Part shown: positions 33,800-46,000 of the stretch, piece by piece | Layout of the letters: the number at the start of each line of letters is the position of its first letter | Numbering within the stretch: position 1 is the stretch's first letter | Assembly: GCA_022747635.1 (NCBI GenBank) | Contig: JAKTNV010000076.1 | Coordinates: 930,001-994,000, forward strand | From: Hetaerina americana | Taxonomy: Eukaryota > Arthropoda > Insecta > Odonata > Calopterygidae | DNA length: 64,000 nt | Reading direction: 5' to 3' | Made by a program: the position numbers and the translations under genes | Notes under the pieces: generated by a model | Database searches by the model: none | What the model saw: only the letters and a program-made list of their open reading frames with translations | What the model was told of the DNA's origin: nothing

Positions 33800-36215
33800 A
33801 GTAATGGAACAATTATGATCCTCATTTACTTTCTTTTCTGTCCTCTTTACTTTCTGTGTCCTTCTTCACCCCCACATTTCAATATTCTCCAATTTACTAT
33901 GCCTATCATCCTTATGCAAAGACCATGTTTCCACGCTACATAACTACATTCCATATAAAAGTTTTAATGAGTCTTTTCTTAACATCCTTACTCAACATCC
34001 CTGTCATCGATTTTCTCCTTGAGAAAGCTTCTTTGCCTAATGCAATTCATCTTCGTATGGCCCTATTAATTTGACCTAGTGATACCTCCAAAACACTTCC
34101 GAGATACGTAAACTGTTCCACCTGTTCTATATTTTGCCCTCCTATTTTAATGCTTAACTTAGCCTTTCTCTTTCTGGTTAACCGCATAACCTTTGTTTCG
34201 TTTCCATTTATTCTCATCCCATAAATATTGCACTGCATTTCCAATGCACTTAGCAATGCTTCCAATTCCTTGGCTGACTGACAAACAAAAGCTTCGTCAT
34301 CAGCAATCGTAACTGATTTTATGAATTCCCGGCCGACTTTCATTCCTATCTCCAGTTCTTCCCTTGCTTCTATTATCATTTCTTCAACATACTTGTTAAA
34401 CAGCACAAGTTATAATGGACAACCCTGCCTTACTCCTCTTCCTAACACTACCCATCCAGACTCCCCATCCCCCACTGTAAATGCACCGGAGCATTCTGAG
34501 ACATACACAGGTTGCAGATTATTCTCCTATCCCTCCAATCTATTCCTATTTTTAGCTATATACATATATTAATTAGTTTTTCCCAATTCACTCTATCAAA
34601 TGCATTGTTGAAATCCACAAAACGGGCAAATATATCCTGATTGTATTCTATGTTTCTCTCTATTAGTGATCTCTTTACTGCAATGGCATCATGCATGCCT
34701 CTCCCCTTCCTAAATGCTAACTGATCATCCCCCAAGTTATCATTTCCTCTGCTCTACAACCTCTTGTTGATGATCATGAGAACCACTGTATCTGTGTGTG
34801 ATATCAAACTTATTGTTCTCTAGTCCTCACATAATGTGGCCTTAACCTTTTCTGGAATAGGAACTAGCACTGATCTGACAAAATCTTCTGGCCAAATTCT
34901 TCTTTCATAAATACTACGAAATAGTCCATAAAACCTCTTCCTCCCACATTTTTGTAAATATTGAAATGGTTCTGCAGGAATGTTGTCTGCCCCCTCTGAC
35001 TTATTTGATTTTATTCCCGTAATGCCCTTTCTATCTCACTGTAAAGTAAGCCTGGTCCTAGCAATCTTCATCTATGTAATATTCTCTTTCCATGTCTAAC
35101 CCTCCTGGGCTGAGATCTTTACCATACAGTTCCTCTCGTTATTCCTTCTATCCCTCTTGGATCATTCCTGGTTCATCTAGTATTTTCCCCAACTTATTTA
35201 TAACTGTTCCCACTGATTTGCCCTTCTTGCTTCCCATTACTGTTTTAACCTTCTTGTATGGCACACCAATTTCACTCTTCCTCTGCAAACTTTCCATATC
35301 CTCGTGCTGCATCATCCAACACTCATATTTTGCTCCTTTTGTTACCCATTTCACTTTATTATTTAACTCTTTGTACTTCCTTCTACCTAACTCTATTGAT
35401 ATTCTTCCTTTTCCTTCTTTCATCTAGCTTTCTAATGGTCTCATCACCAATCCTTGGTTTCCTTGTCCTTTTGCTATTAACAGTTCTTATAGTTTCTTTT
35501 GTGGTTTTTGATATATTTCCATTTTTCCTATAAAGTACTGTTACTTTCCCTCACCCATGATTTTCTATGGAGCTGGCTCATACTGCTTCAACGTCAATTC
35601 AGACAATGCTACTACATTCCATTTCCTAGTCCATCTCCCTTACCTAATCTTTTTGAATTGGACACTACACTCTCTAACAACTAAATTGTGATTAGAGTTT
35701 GCATCCGCTCCAGTAACTGTACGAATTGATTAAACTTTCCCTAAATCTGTACCATTCCATAATATAATCTAAATGATATCTTTCCAAGTCCCCTGTCATT
35801 CTTCATGTATACCAATTCCTTTTGTGATACCTAAACAAAGTTTTGGTGATGATTGCACGGTCTCATGCAGAACTCAAAACTCTATTGCTTTAATGCAAAG
35901 GTCATTTTTGTTCCTAAACTGTAGGTCCCTACTTCACTACCATCTCCTCCTTTGCCTATTGTCATATTTTAGTCCCCATCACTATCCAATGTTTTCCTCC
36001 TGGAACGTTCACAATTATATCCTCTTTACTTTTCATATGCTCTTTGGACTTCTTCCTCCCTATGATTGCTTGGTGGCATGTAGACCTGAATGATGACCAA
36101 GTTGTTTGGTTCAGCTTTTGATTCTACTAATAATATCCTATCAGTCATGTGCTCGATGTTTAGTATGCTTCTTCCTACCTCTTTGATCTATGTTGTGGCC
36201 ATCCCTTGTTGGCTC
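33800..36215 (-). mobile_element. Non-LTR retrotransposon copy 2 (same family as 11890-14560)
   Basis: On the minus strand the reverse transcriptase reads LFNKYVEEMIIEAREELEI, SVTIADDEAFVCQSAKELE and INGNETKVMRL (34406-34047), with QFTYLGSVLEV after it. The endonuclease end near 36100 has the YMPPSNH text. It keeps the unoccupied version of the site at which copy 1 carries a mariner derivative. Plus-strand ORFs here are its antisense. Confidence 0.78.
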
Positions 36216-36870
36216 TCTTCCACCCTGCTGCATATTACTCTATGACTTCAGCCATCTGTGCTATCTCACAAAAAAACATGGAACTTCGGTGAAACTGGGG
36301 ATATTTAAATACATCAAAAATTTGACCAAGGCCTTACTGTTCTTAAAGATCTTTCACCTAGTAACCTACTCAAATTGAACCCATCCAATATTGGGCTCTT
36401 ATGCAGGCACCATGACTACCTCATAAACTACAACCAGCACTGGGAAAAGAGCTGTTCCCTAGTCCTGATTTGTGAAATTCATGCTCATTAGTGTATTTAC
36501 ATAATTACCTCTACCCTCACCTATCATAATAAACACTTGTAGGTTGATTGCCATGGTTTTGTTAATATGATGCTTATGAAAAATATCATGTAAGCAGGTA
36601 GAGTTTCTTCCTTGGGCAAGTCAAACATTTGCTTTAGTTATTCGCGCTGACAGATTAACATACATACTCGTATCGGAAGGAAGTGTTATGACCGTATCTA
36701 TTTGTTATACCAGCGAGGGCTCAGCTGCGCTAATAAAAATGTCAAATAGAGCGCCAAGAAGGCAGCGCGTTCACATTGGTTAGCAGACGACCCGTTTAAC
36801 ACGTTAAAACAAGAAAAGACCGTAATGCTCAAGGTTGATTATCAAGCCGACAATCTGTCCGAAGTTAAGT

Positions 36871-36876
36871 CACGTG
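36871..36876. promoter_or_regulatory. E-box CACGTG upstream of FPGS
   Basis: A perfect CACGTG about 75 bp before the proposed start codon, in a CpG-rich stretch (about 36640-37050) unlike its AT-rich surroundings. Myc/Max and USF-type bHLH factors bind this motif. Binding here is inferred. Confidence 0.4.
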
Positions 36877-36903
36877 CTTCCCGCGTTAGTGTCATTCAGT
36901 GCT

Positions 36904-36910
36904 TATATAA
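36904..36910 (+). promoter_or_regulatory. TATA box of FPGS
   Basis: TATATAA about 45 bp before the ATG at 36950, which would put the transcription start near 36935 with a very short 5' UTR. Confidence 0.45.
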
Positions 36911-36949
36911 CACCCGCAGGTAATGCGTCATTTTCTTCGAAAACTGACA

Positions 36950-37033
36950 ATGGTGAAAGGACTTAGAGAAATAAACTGTTCGCGCGTTTGCACAGACGCT
37001 TACTCGACTGATGCACGGAATGGAGGTTATCGG
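36950..37033 (+). CDS. FPGS: FPGS exon 1
   Basis: 28 codons from ATG, phase 0 at the donor CGG|GTAACA. Its last residues GGYR join to [13 protein letters not shown] to rebuild the family's N-terminal Y..AV..LN.LQTNA motif, which decides the start exon. Confidence 0.8.
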
Positions 37034-40000
37034 GTAACAAATAGTCTTACCTTCATTGAACATTGGCGGACAGACTAGCGCTGAATATTTATCTCAAATT
37101 ATTTATTATGCGCCCTAACTTGGACTTTCCTGTTGAATCTATTCATTGATAATGTAGTGTATTATTTCAGTCTTGTTGCGCAATGCGCTGCACTTGCTCG
37201 AATATGTTTTCATGCTACGATTTCATTAAAGTCATTTGGTCAAGAATGTATGTTTACCCTTTTCATTGTAAAAGCTACTTTTCGTCAATGAATGCAAATA
37301 AGCACTTTCCTTTTAATTCCAGGAGGCAGTTAAGGCACTTAACCTACTTCAAACAAATGCATCAGTCTTGCAAGAAGTTCGCGAAAAACGTAAACAAGGC
37401 CTAATTGAAAAGAATGAAAATGTGTCAGACACCCGAAAGTTCCTGGCTCGTTCAGGAATTAGCTTGGATGAACTTGATAGTCTACCAGTAATTCATGTTG
37501 CAGGCACTAAAGGGAAAGGATCCACCTGCGCCTTTTGTGAGTCCATGTTACGCCATTATGGAATGGTAAGCCAAGTAAAGTTCTGTCATAACTGTGTAAT
37601 GAAGCTACTATCTTGACCGTAAACCAAAGGGAAGTCTTTACTATGAATGATCAATCCCGACAGTGCTCAATGTTGAGCTACTTCTGAGAAATAATTAAAG
37701 TAATTTCAAACTTCTAACAGGTTTATGAATGAAAAAACAAAATGAAAATCGAATTTTGTACTCTCTATTATCACAAACTTTGTCACTTTCCTTTTTCATT
37801 TATTTTCTTCTACAGAAGGTTTAGGATATAATTATTATTTATATCTGACCTGGGTTACCACTATAATTTTGATGTTTTTTTATCGTTTCCAAATATAAGG
37901 GACACGTAATGACCTCCATATATCCTACCAAAGTCGATTAAAAAAATTTTCTATGATAGATTTCATTAAGCTCTCCAGTTCTATCACCTTGAGCTTCTAC
38001 AGTTTATTGGCCCAATCTTCTCTGCCCCACATGTCCAATCCATGACATCTGACAATGCAGGAAGTAAATAATAATTTCTCATCAATGGCGTTCATTATTA
38101 ATTCAGTTCCCAAATTATAAAAATATTTTAAGGGAGGTAACTTAGGAAAGATGAGGGGAATATTTTCAATTCCCATCATCACTGGTCATTAATCCTACAA
38201 GTGGGTTAACGTGTCCCCATTCAATTTTGTTATAAGCTTCCCTCTCTCTGTGAACATATTTTATTTGAATAAATTTCTTCCCAGGGGGCCCAAATTCCCT
38301 CCCCTCCCCCTAAATCTCAAGAGATGTAAGAATTTGTTAGAGGTGTTCCGATATGTGTGCCATGGGTGAAGCACTTGGAGTGGGGTACGCCAACCTTCAA
38401 GTGGGATTTTAAACTGTGGACCCTTTGGCACCTTGTGTTAATAGTAGACTTATGCCAATGCCAGGTTTCTCTTCACCCTTCCTCCAAGCCTTCTCCATCC
38501 CTGAGTATTCTACCCATATTGAATCACCTACCTATCCCTTACGGCCCAAATAATATTGGCTGGTGGTTGCTCCCCTACTTGCGACTATGACTAAACTAAT
38601 GAACAGTATTCTAAACTAGTACTACTATGTGGGTAGTATAATCTGCTTAAGGGAATGGATATACCATTTCTTGACCATATTTCTGGAAAGTGTTAAAAAA
38701 ATAAAGTCAAGCTATTCGGTTTGTTTATGAAAAAATAAGTGAATCAAGGTTACACTTCTTCAATTGAACGTATCATTAAAAGAATAGAGATAACCATGTC
38801 TCAACATATAGAAAATCCAATTTAAGCAAAAATTTAATGCACCTAACTACCAGCCATCCATCCCCACATGAAGTGTTACATAGATTTGACAACCCTCCCC
38901 TGTGAAAAAGATTATTTCTATTTAGAATCAACCATAAATCAATAGCATCCAGCAATGGCTACCCCTCAAGTTTACCAGAATCATTATTAAAGGAAAATAA
39001 ACCGGAATAAAAGTACCCTGAACAATATATTCCTAGCCCATGACAAGGGAGAAACCCAACAAAAGTGGTGCAAATTAAGCTTCATTGTGGGAATATCACC
39101 AAAAATTAGTCGAGTATTGCCACAAGACAAACGCACAATTGCATTTTACATCAAAAAAGCCTGGACTCAACTGTCCAATGTCTAAGCTGAGGGTGTGGTG
39201 AGCCAAGTGAAAGAAGAGTCTTGCCATTGAATCAGCCTTAAACTGTAAAGTACTTAAAAGTAAACTGCTTCTGATTTTAAGTAATGTAGATTTATGGGAG
39301 AATCTCTCCAATTAATATCATCCTGAGCTGGAGGAATTAGGAATAGAATGGTGATAATGCTATGAAGATAACATTAGTTTTCAAGTGGTTTAAGCTTTTA
39401 AATATGGCCGACAAGATGCCATGGATGATGCAAGGCCGGGACGACCTTCAACCACCTGTGTTGACAACAATATTGATACTGTGCGGTCCCTTATCCTTGC
39501 CGATCGATGAAAAACTGTCTGAATGAAGCTGATGAACTGAATTTAGGAAAATCAACAGTTCACACTATTTTAGCCAAACATGGTGGATTGATCTTTCACC
39601 ATGACAATGCACCTGTACATTCAGCATTGATTGTTTGCCAGTTTCTGGCAAAAAAATCAATCACCATCCTGGATTATCCTCCTTATTCGCCTGGATCTCA
39701 ACCCTGCAACTTTTTCCTATTCCGAAAATGCAAAAATGTGATGAGGGGACATCACTGGGAAGATGTGGGCACAATAAAGCAAGGAACAATGAGAAAACTG
39801 AAATCCTAACTGCAGAGGACTCCCAAGGGCACTTTAAACTGTGGAAAAGAAGATGGAATAAGCACATAGCAAGGAATGGAGAGTACTTTGAATGGGACAA
39901 AATCGATGTGGACTAAATTTTGCAAGATAAAGTTTTTTATGGCATCAGTTGGCGTATTTATTGGACAGAGTAGTATGTATGTAAATGGAAAAATGACCTA

Positions 40001-43000
40001 AGGCCATAGACTTGACTGGCACTGGGTTTGTCTAAGGGTATAAGTAAAAACAAGGTGAAAAGCTAGAGGAAAATTGAAAGTCACATACTCAATCACTCGG
40101 GTGTGTTTGGGAAACAGTGATCCTTGTTACATTGTCCTCTTTAGTCTTTACAATGCATTGTCCTCTTGAGATTCTTACATTACATTGTCATCTAAAAAAG
40201 TTTCTGCTGCAGTCCCTTTCCTGGTAAGGGGAGATGAAGGTGGTCTGGGAGGTTAAGGAAACTGCAGTGAAATCTCTATTTGTTGAAAATGTCTGTATTT
40301 AGTGAAATGGGTGTTTTAGTGAAAGAGAGAGTGGAGGGAATGGGAGGGAAGCACTTGATCATTAGCTGAGAACGTTGTTCAAGGAATGCTGGATGATGTC
40401 TAGCATCTCCAATGCATCAAGCCTTCTCCTGTTCTCCTCCAAGTGCAGGATATCCAGCACTGAGGCAATCTGATGGTTATTATCCATGTGATAACTTGTC
40501 GAAGAAGGAATATACATTCATTTTCTGGAAGCATTTTTTGTGTTCACTCACTCAAATATTGACACTTGGTGCCAGGCCAGCCAGGAGCTATACACCTTCA
40601 AGTACTTGTAGATGATGTTGACTAAACTAAAGTAAGTGTACCTGATGATGACTTTGTAAGTCAAAACGTAGGTTGTATACAATAAAATATATGTGGAATA
40701 ACCAAGTATTTTCTTTTCCAAAAAGAACTTAATTCATAAAAAATAATCAGATAAACACAAGAAAGGACTAAATGAGTTCTAATACCAAATCCTGACTATT
40801 TATGGAATTATTTTTGTCTTACATTAACTGGCAAATCAGCATTTTGGGGTGAAAAAGATAATTCATTTTTGATAAAAGTGACATACTTCTGTTATTCCTT
40901 TTTACCATTGTTTGTTAGTAATTGTTTTTTTCAGTATTTGGGATGAAAACAGTTTTTCTCTTAATTCTTTATTAAAAGTCACACTCAATAAAAATAGATG
41001 TAATATCTTAACATTAATCATTTGCTTCAATCACTGAGGCTCCTCAAGTTTTTTTATTGACACTTCTAGAAGGTCTGCCTGATTTTTATTTTTTAAGATT
41101 TAAAGTAAAATAATAAAATATTTTTGCAAAAATAAATGGAACTTTGAAATTGGGTAAAAACTTTATTAATGAATTTTAAATTGTTTCTTACTTTTTTAAG
41201 TTCTTGTAATTTTACTGTAAATTATTTTTCTTGTGCAAAGCCAATAGAAAAAGGACTTATGACGAACATTAGTTAAGATTTATTATGACTGAAATTGAAA
41301 GATTATTCAAGATAATGGGACTTTCAGATTTAGTGCCTAAAGGCTTGCCAGTGATTTTCAAAATACAAACATATAATGTACATATAGTCCCTACTGTAAC
41401 TATTAATCTAATCTCATATTGAGCCATTGTCATAGCATTTGCCATCATTTTGGATAAGTTTGATTACCAAGTTTGTGTGTCTCTCGTAAGAATTTATTTT
41501 TATTGCTGTATCATGCAGGAAAAAATGAACAAATCCTTTGGAAGAAGAGGGATGCTTGATCTTCCATCTACATCAATCCAAACAGGACTTTATACATCAC
41601 CACATCTTATTGAGGTCAGGGAAAGAATTCAGTTGAATGGAAAACCAATCAGCTATGATTTATTTACCCTTTACTTTTGGAAGGTGTATAACACTTTGAT
41701 GGAAAAGAGGGTAAGTTTAATATTTGGAGGTTGGAAAAAATTATAGTGCTGCATTAAGCAGTTTTGAATTTGTACTCTGTTCCTTGTAAAATGTATGTTG
41801 TTGCAAATTTTTTGTATTGTTAAGTAGTTTATTATTGTTTCAAAAGAGCATTAATTGTTATCATGTGTAATATTTGTTCATAGTAAGTTATAAATTTGAT
41901 AGACCATGGTTTATGTTAGCAATGTGATTTTTCTTAAATATTTTATAGGAGCATGAGAGAGACATGCCACCTTATTTCAAGTTCCTGACTGTACTTGCCT
42001 TGAACATTTTCATCAGGGAAGGTGTAGACGTGGCTGTGATTGAAGTTGGCATTGGCGGAGAGAATGACTGCACCAATGTAATAAGGTTGCAATACATTTA
42101 ATATATTTTTACTGAGTTTAGAAAACTTTTTCAGACATTAATAACCTTGGATGTTTTGATTCAGGGGCTTCAGTTTATCCAGGTTCATCAATTTTTGGGA
42201 AATTCTAAGCCAAAAATTATTTCCGTAAAACTGGAAATTTAGTCGAAAGTCATACAAATCACTATAAACCGGTTACTTACTGCTCTACTTCGTTGAGAAA
42301 ATAGCTCTACCTGCTCAAATTCTTGTGTGAAAGGAACGTATGTTAGGTAATCTTAGTCTTTTTTCATTGATCAATATGTCAAATGCATTGGTGTATTGTA
42401 TCTAAATTGAAATTGTGATGATGTAAAGATGATTATTATTGCATGAAATTTATTGGTTACCATAGGAGATCCTATTTTCATCTTACAAGTAAATTTTCTG
42501 TAGTAATATGGTTTAGGTGTCCAGGGGTGCAAGGTAACTTGCAGTAATTATTGTTTCACTGGACAAGAATATATGCATATACTTTTTGCATATAGATTTT
42601 AATTCAAAGTGTTGAGGTAAAACCTCATGATGATATGGCTTGGGAAGGCTGACATGGTACAAAATTGTTTAGAACTGTATTACCCCGTAATATAGCTATG
42701 CTGCAAATATAAAACCAATGCCAAATAGTTAAGAGTGAAATGAAAGGTGTAGAATTTGCCAATGTGTTGGATGCAGCAGCCCATAAGATGCACCTCATTT
42801 TTTATTAAAGTTTTTAAGAATTAAGTACTTTTTTCATGAATTCCATGTTAATTTATTGTATGAAATGTATAGTTATTTGTCTTTAAAATATTAACTTGGG
42901 GACATAGTTGTTAGGTTCCTTTCCATTGACATTCTCAAAACCCAGAAATTCATCTCCAGAGCTAAATGAAGAATCACAAAATACCTTTTCTTCAGAATTT

Positions 43001-46000
43001 GGAATGAATAGCCAATGAAATAGCCAAGGGAAAGAAGGACCGTTAATATCCAGCTGAAGTACTGCATTGAAGACTGGGGTGAAGAGAATTAACTCTAGAG
43101 AAGAGTGTGTAAAAATATTGATATTAGGGATAATAGATCCTACCCAATGAGGTTTTATTCATACTGTCAATATTTTAACCAGGAAACCAGGTACACATGC
43201 TAACTATATATGGTGTTAAATGTTGAATTGAATGAGGGTGTGAGACAGGAGAACATGGTTCAGGGAAATAGAATAGCTTTAGTGAGAAAGTAGTTTTGTG
43301 GGGTAAAGTATATCAGAATAACTAACATCTAGTTCAAACACCATTTGGAAATATAGAGTTGTAGGAAGATACATATTTGATAAGACACGTTTGGTTTGAT
43401 ACATGTTAGAATAGATGTATGGTTAAACTTGTGGTTTAGAAAGTCTTCTGTTCACATAGCTTCTCTGTGTAATTGTAGTTGGAATTTATTCAATGTGAAA
43501 TAAAGTAGTTCAAAAAAATAAACGTGGGATGGAAGGGGGAGGGTTTAACATTAGAATGTAAAAGCTGGCTTGAATGAGTGGGGAGGGTAAGGTCTGATGA
43601 GAATGGAGGTGGTCAGGAAGGTTCATGGTTGGAGGTCATAAGTCATTTTCTTAATTGAGAGAAAGGTTGTCATCAGTGGGAAATGTCTTTGAAAAACAAT
43701 GTCATTAAGGATATGCCCCTTTTCCACTTGTCTTCTAATCTTCAGCTCTTCTAAAATGTCCATTTTACACCCTTTTCGACAAGGTGTAGGATTTCAGGGG
43801 TGAAGTTACTTGCATGTCCCTCCTCCAGCAGATGACTCGCAAATGGGGAGTGGGATGGTTTCCTATGAAGGAAACTTCTCCTGTGTTCCTCCGCTCACAT
43901 TCGGAAGGCTCTCCTAGCTACCTCATGGACAATCACTACATTTTAACTTGTACCCTCGATGGTTTAAAGTCAACAGAAAATCCTGCCATGGCTAGTGATC
44001 AACCTAGCAGAAAGTGGAAACGATTATCATGGAAAGAAAACAGTCAGCTGCAAAAGCACCCAATCGATGCTAAGATTGTCGCCTCTAAAAATCCCACCCC
44101 AGATTTGACTACCTTCAATGATCCAATGCTGGCACCAGCTAAAAAATCAAGCAAACTTCTCTCGGCTATGGCACCAGTCATAAGCATGAACACCCCAATA
44201 AAATGTGAATACACATTTACAAGCACTGAAGTTGTACCTGACATCATGGAGGTGCCTACAGATCTAGTCACTGCTCAAAAAATTACCGAAAGCAGGTCAT
44301 TGGCTTCAGGAAATCCTAAAGGAGCTCTGGAAAATAAAATACCATTGGATACTACAAAGAATGTCTCCACTGTAATCATGCATGAAGTAGGGAAGGATGG
44401 TTCTGCTACTGCACTTTTTAGTTCCTGTTCGGCTATCCTGATAGCTTCGTACCCTGGGACATTTGTGAACAAGTTGGACACATCGAAGGACACTAGTATG
44501 TGATTGAAAGGTGGAGGGGTAATTAACGATATTTTTTTTGCAAAGGTCTACTGAATTTTTACTCCAAATCTGGTTTGAAACAAAGTAAACTCCCTGAATC
44601 ATGTGTTCAAAAGTGCGGCTAGTTACCTTAATGGTGCGGTGACACTAGAGACCACTGATCTGAATGGAATGCCATGTTTGTGTAATTTTGGTAACTCCAA
44701 GAATCTTGGAGCACTCGGATTCATCACTATCACTTGGCATGATTTGTTAGCCTTGAAAATGGACGTTGTGGATTTAAGATCTTTCTTTACAGTTTATTGG
44801 AATTTTTTAGTGGGATCATACTGGAGTTTCATGACATTGTTATTTTTTATGAAGTCATAACACTTGTTCACATAGTCATCTCGATCTATTACTACTGTAG
44901 CATTGACTTTGTCAGCTTTTTCCACAGTGAAATTTTGGTCACTAAGAAACTTTTTGGATGAGTTAACCAATGTTAATTCTTTGTCATGCACTTATTTATT
45001 TTGAAAGTAGTTCCTAAAATTCTGTGGTAATTTCTGGGCCAGCACGGCTTCTATACCAATTCCTTTATTGTTTAATACCACTTCTGAGTCTACGATTAGA
45101 TTCTCCACTTCCTTGGCACCAATTGGGAAGTTAAGTACATATTTTAGGCCTCTTTCCAGTAGATCCTTATATTGAGTATTGATATTAATGTTGGACAAGT
45201 TTATCACTCTGTCGAGAAATGCAAAGGAAACTGTAGTTGTAATGGGTTCTTTAAGCGGGATGTTTTCATGTTGACTCAGCCAGTCAAGTTTTTTCCATAT
45301 GACTAACCTTTTTTCATGAGCACTCTCACTGCTTCATTGTTGTACGTAGTCATCAAGAAGGAACCACTAAATCCAGTGATGTTTGTGGCAGAGTTCCCTC
45401 TGTAGGATGAATCTGTAGGTCTTCAATGTTTTCAGGCTTAACTTGTGGAAATCCATCCAAGTAAAAAATACCAATGTATTTTTCCACAACTAGTTTCAAT
45501 GCATTGGTTTCATCCTAGACTACAAAGTTACATATACAGGTCGGTCATAGTCTCTCCACCCTTCATCCTTTCCTGTCCATCCCCTATGGCACAAATGACC
45601 TCAGCTGTATGTCGCCTCCCCTAAATACTATTACTACTACTACTCGATTTTAGAAAATGCTTTGTGATCCCTAACTGTGAACCTTCCTGACCACCTCCGG
45701 TCTCCTCGGACCTTACCCTCCCCCCACTCGCCATCGCCCACTGCCCCTGCCCCCTTCAACCACTACCACCAAATTCAACCAATTCCAGATACCTCATTGC
45801 CCTCTTCACCTCCACCATATACATATATATAACCGACCAGTATGTGTAACTTTGTGCCTGAGGATGATGCAAATGCATCTAAATTAGTTGTGCCAAATAA
45901 AAATTTAGTGGAAAGATACATTGGTATTTTTTACGTAAGTAAAGATATTCCCTTTTCATAGTTATTGATTGGAGGGTCTGGCTGGTATTAAAAATTGTGT

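Noticed and set aside
35092..35533. Ser/Leu/Pro-rich plus-strand ORFs
   Set aside because: Antisense of the minus-strand non-LTR reverse transcriptase.
41586..41710. Alternative start of FPGS exon 3 at 41586
   Set aside because: It would remove the unusual insertion but leaves exon 2 and exon 3 out of frame.
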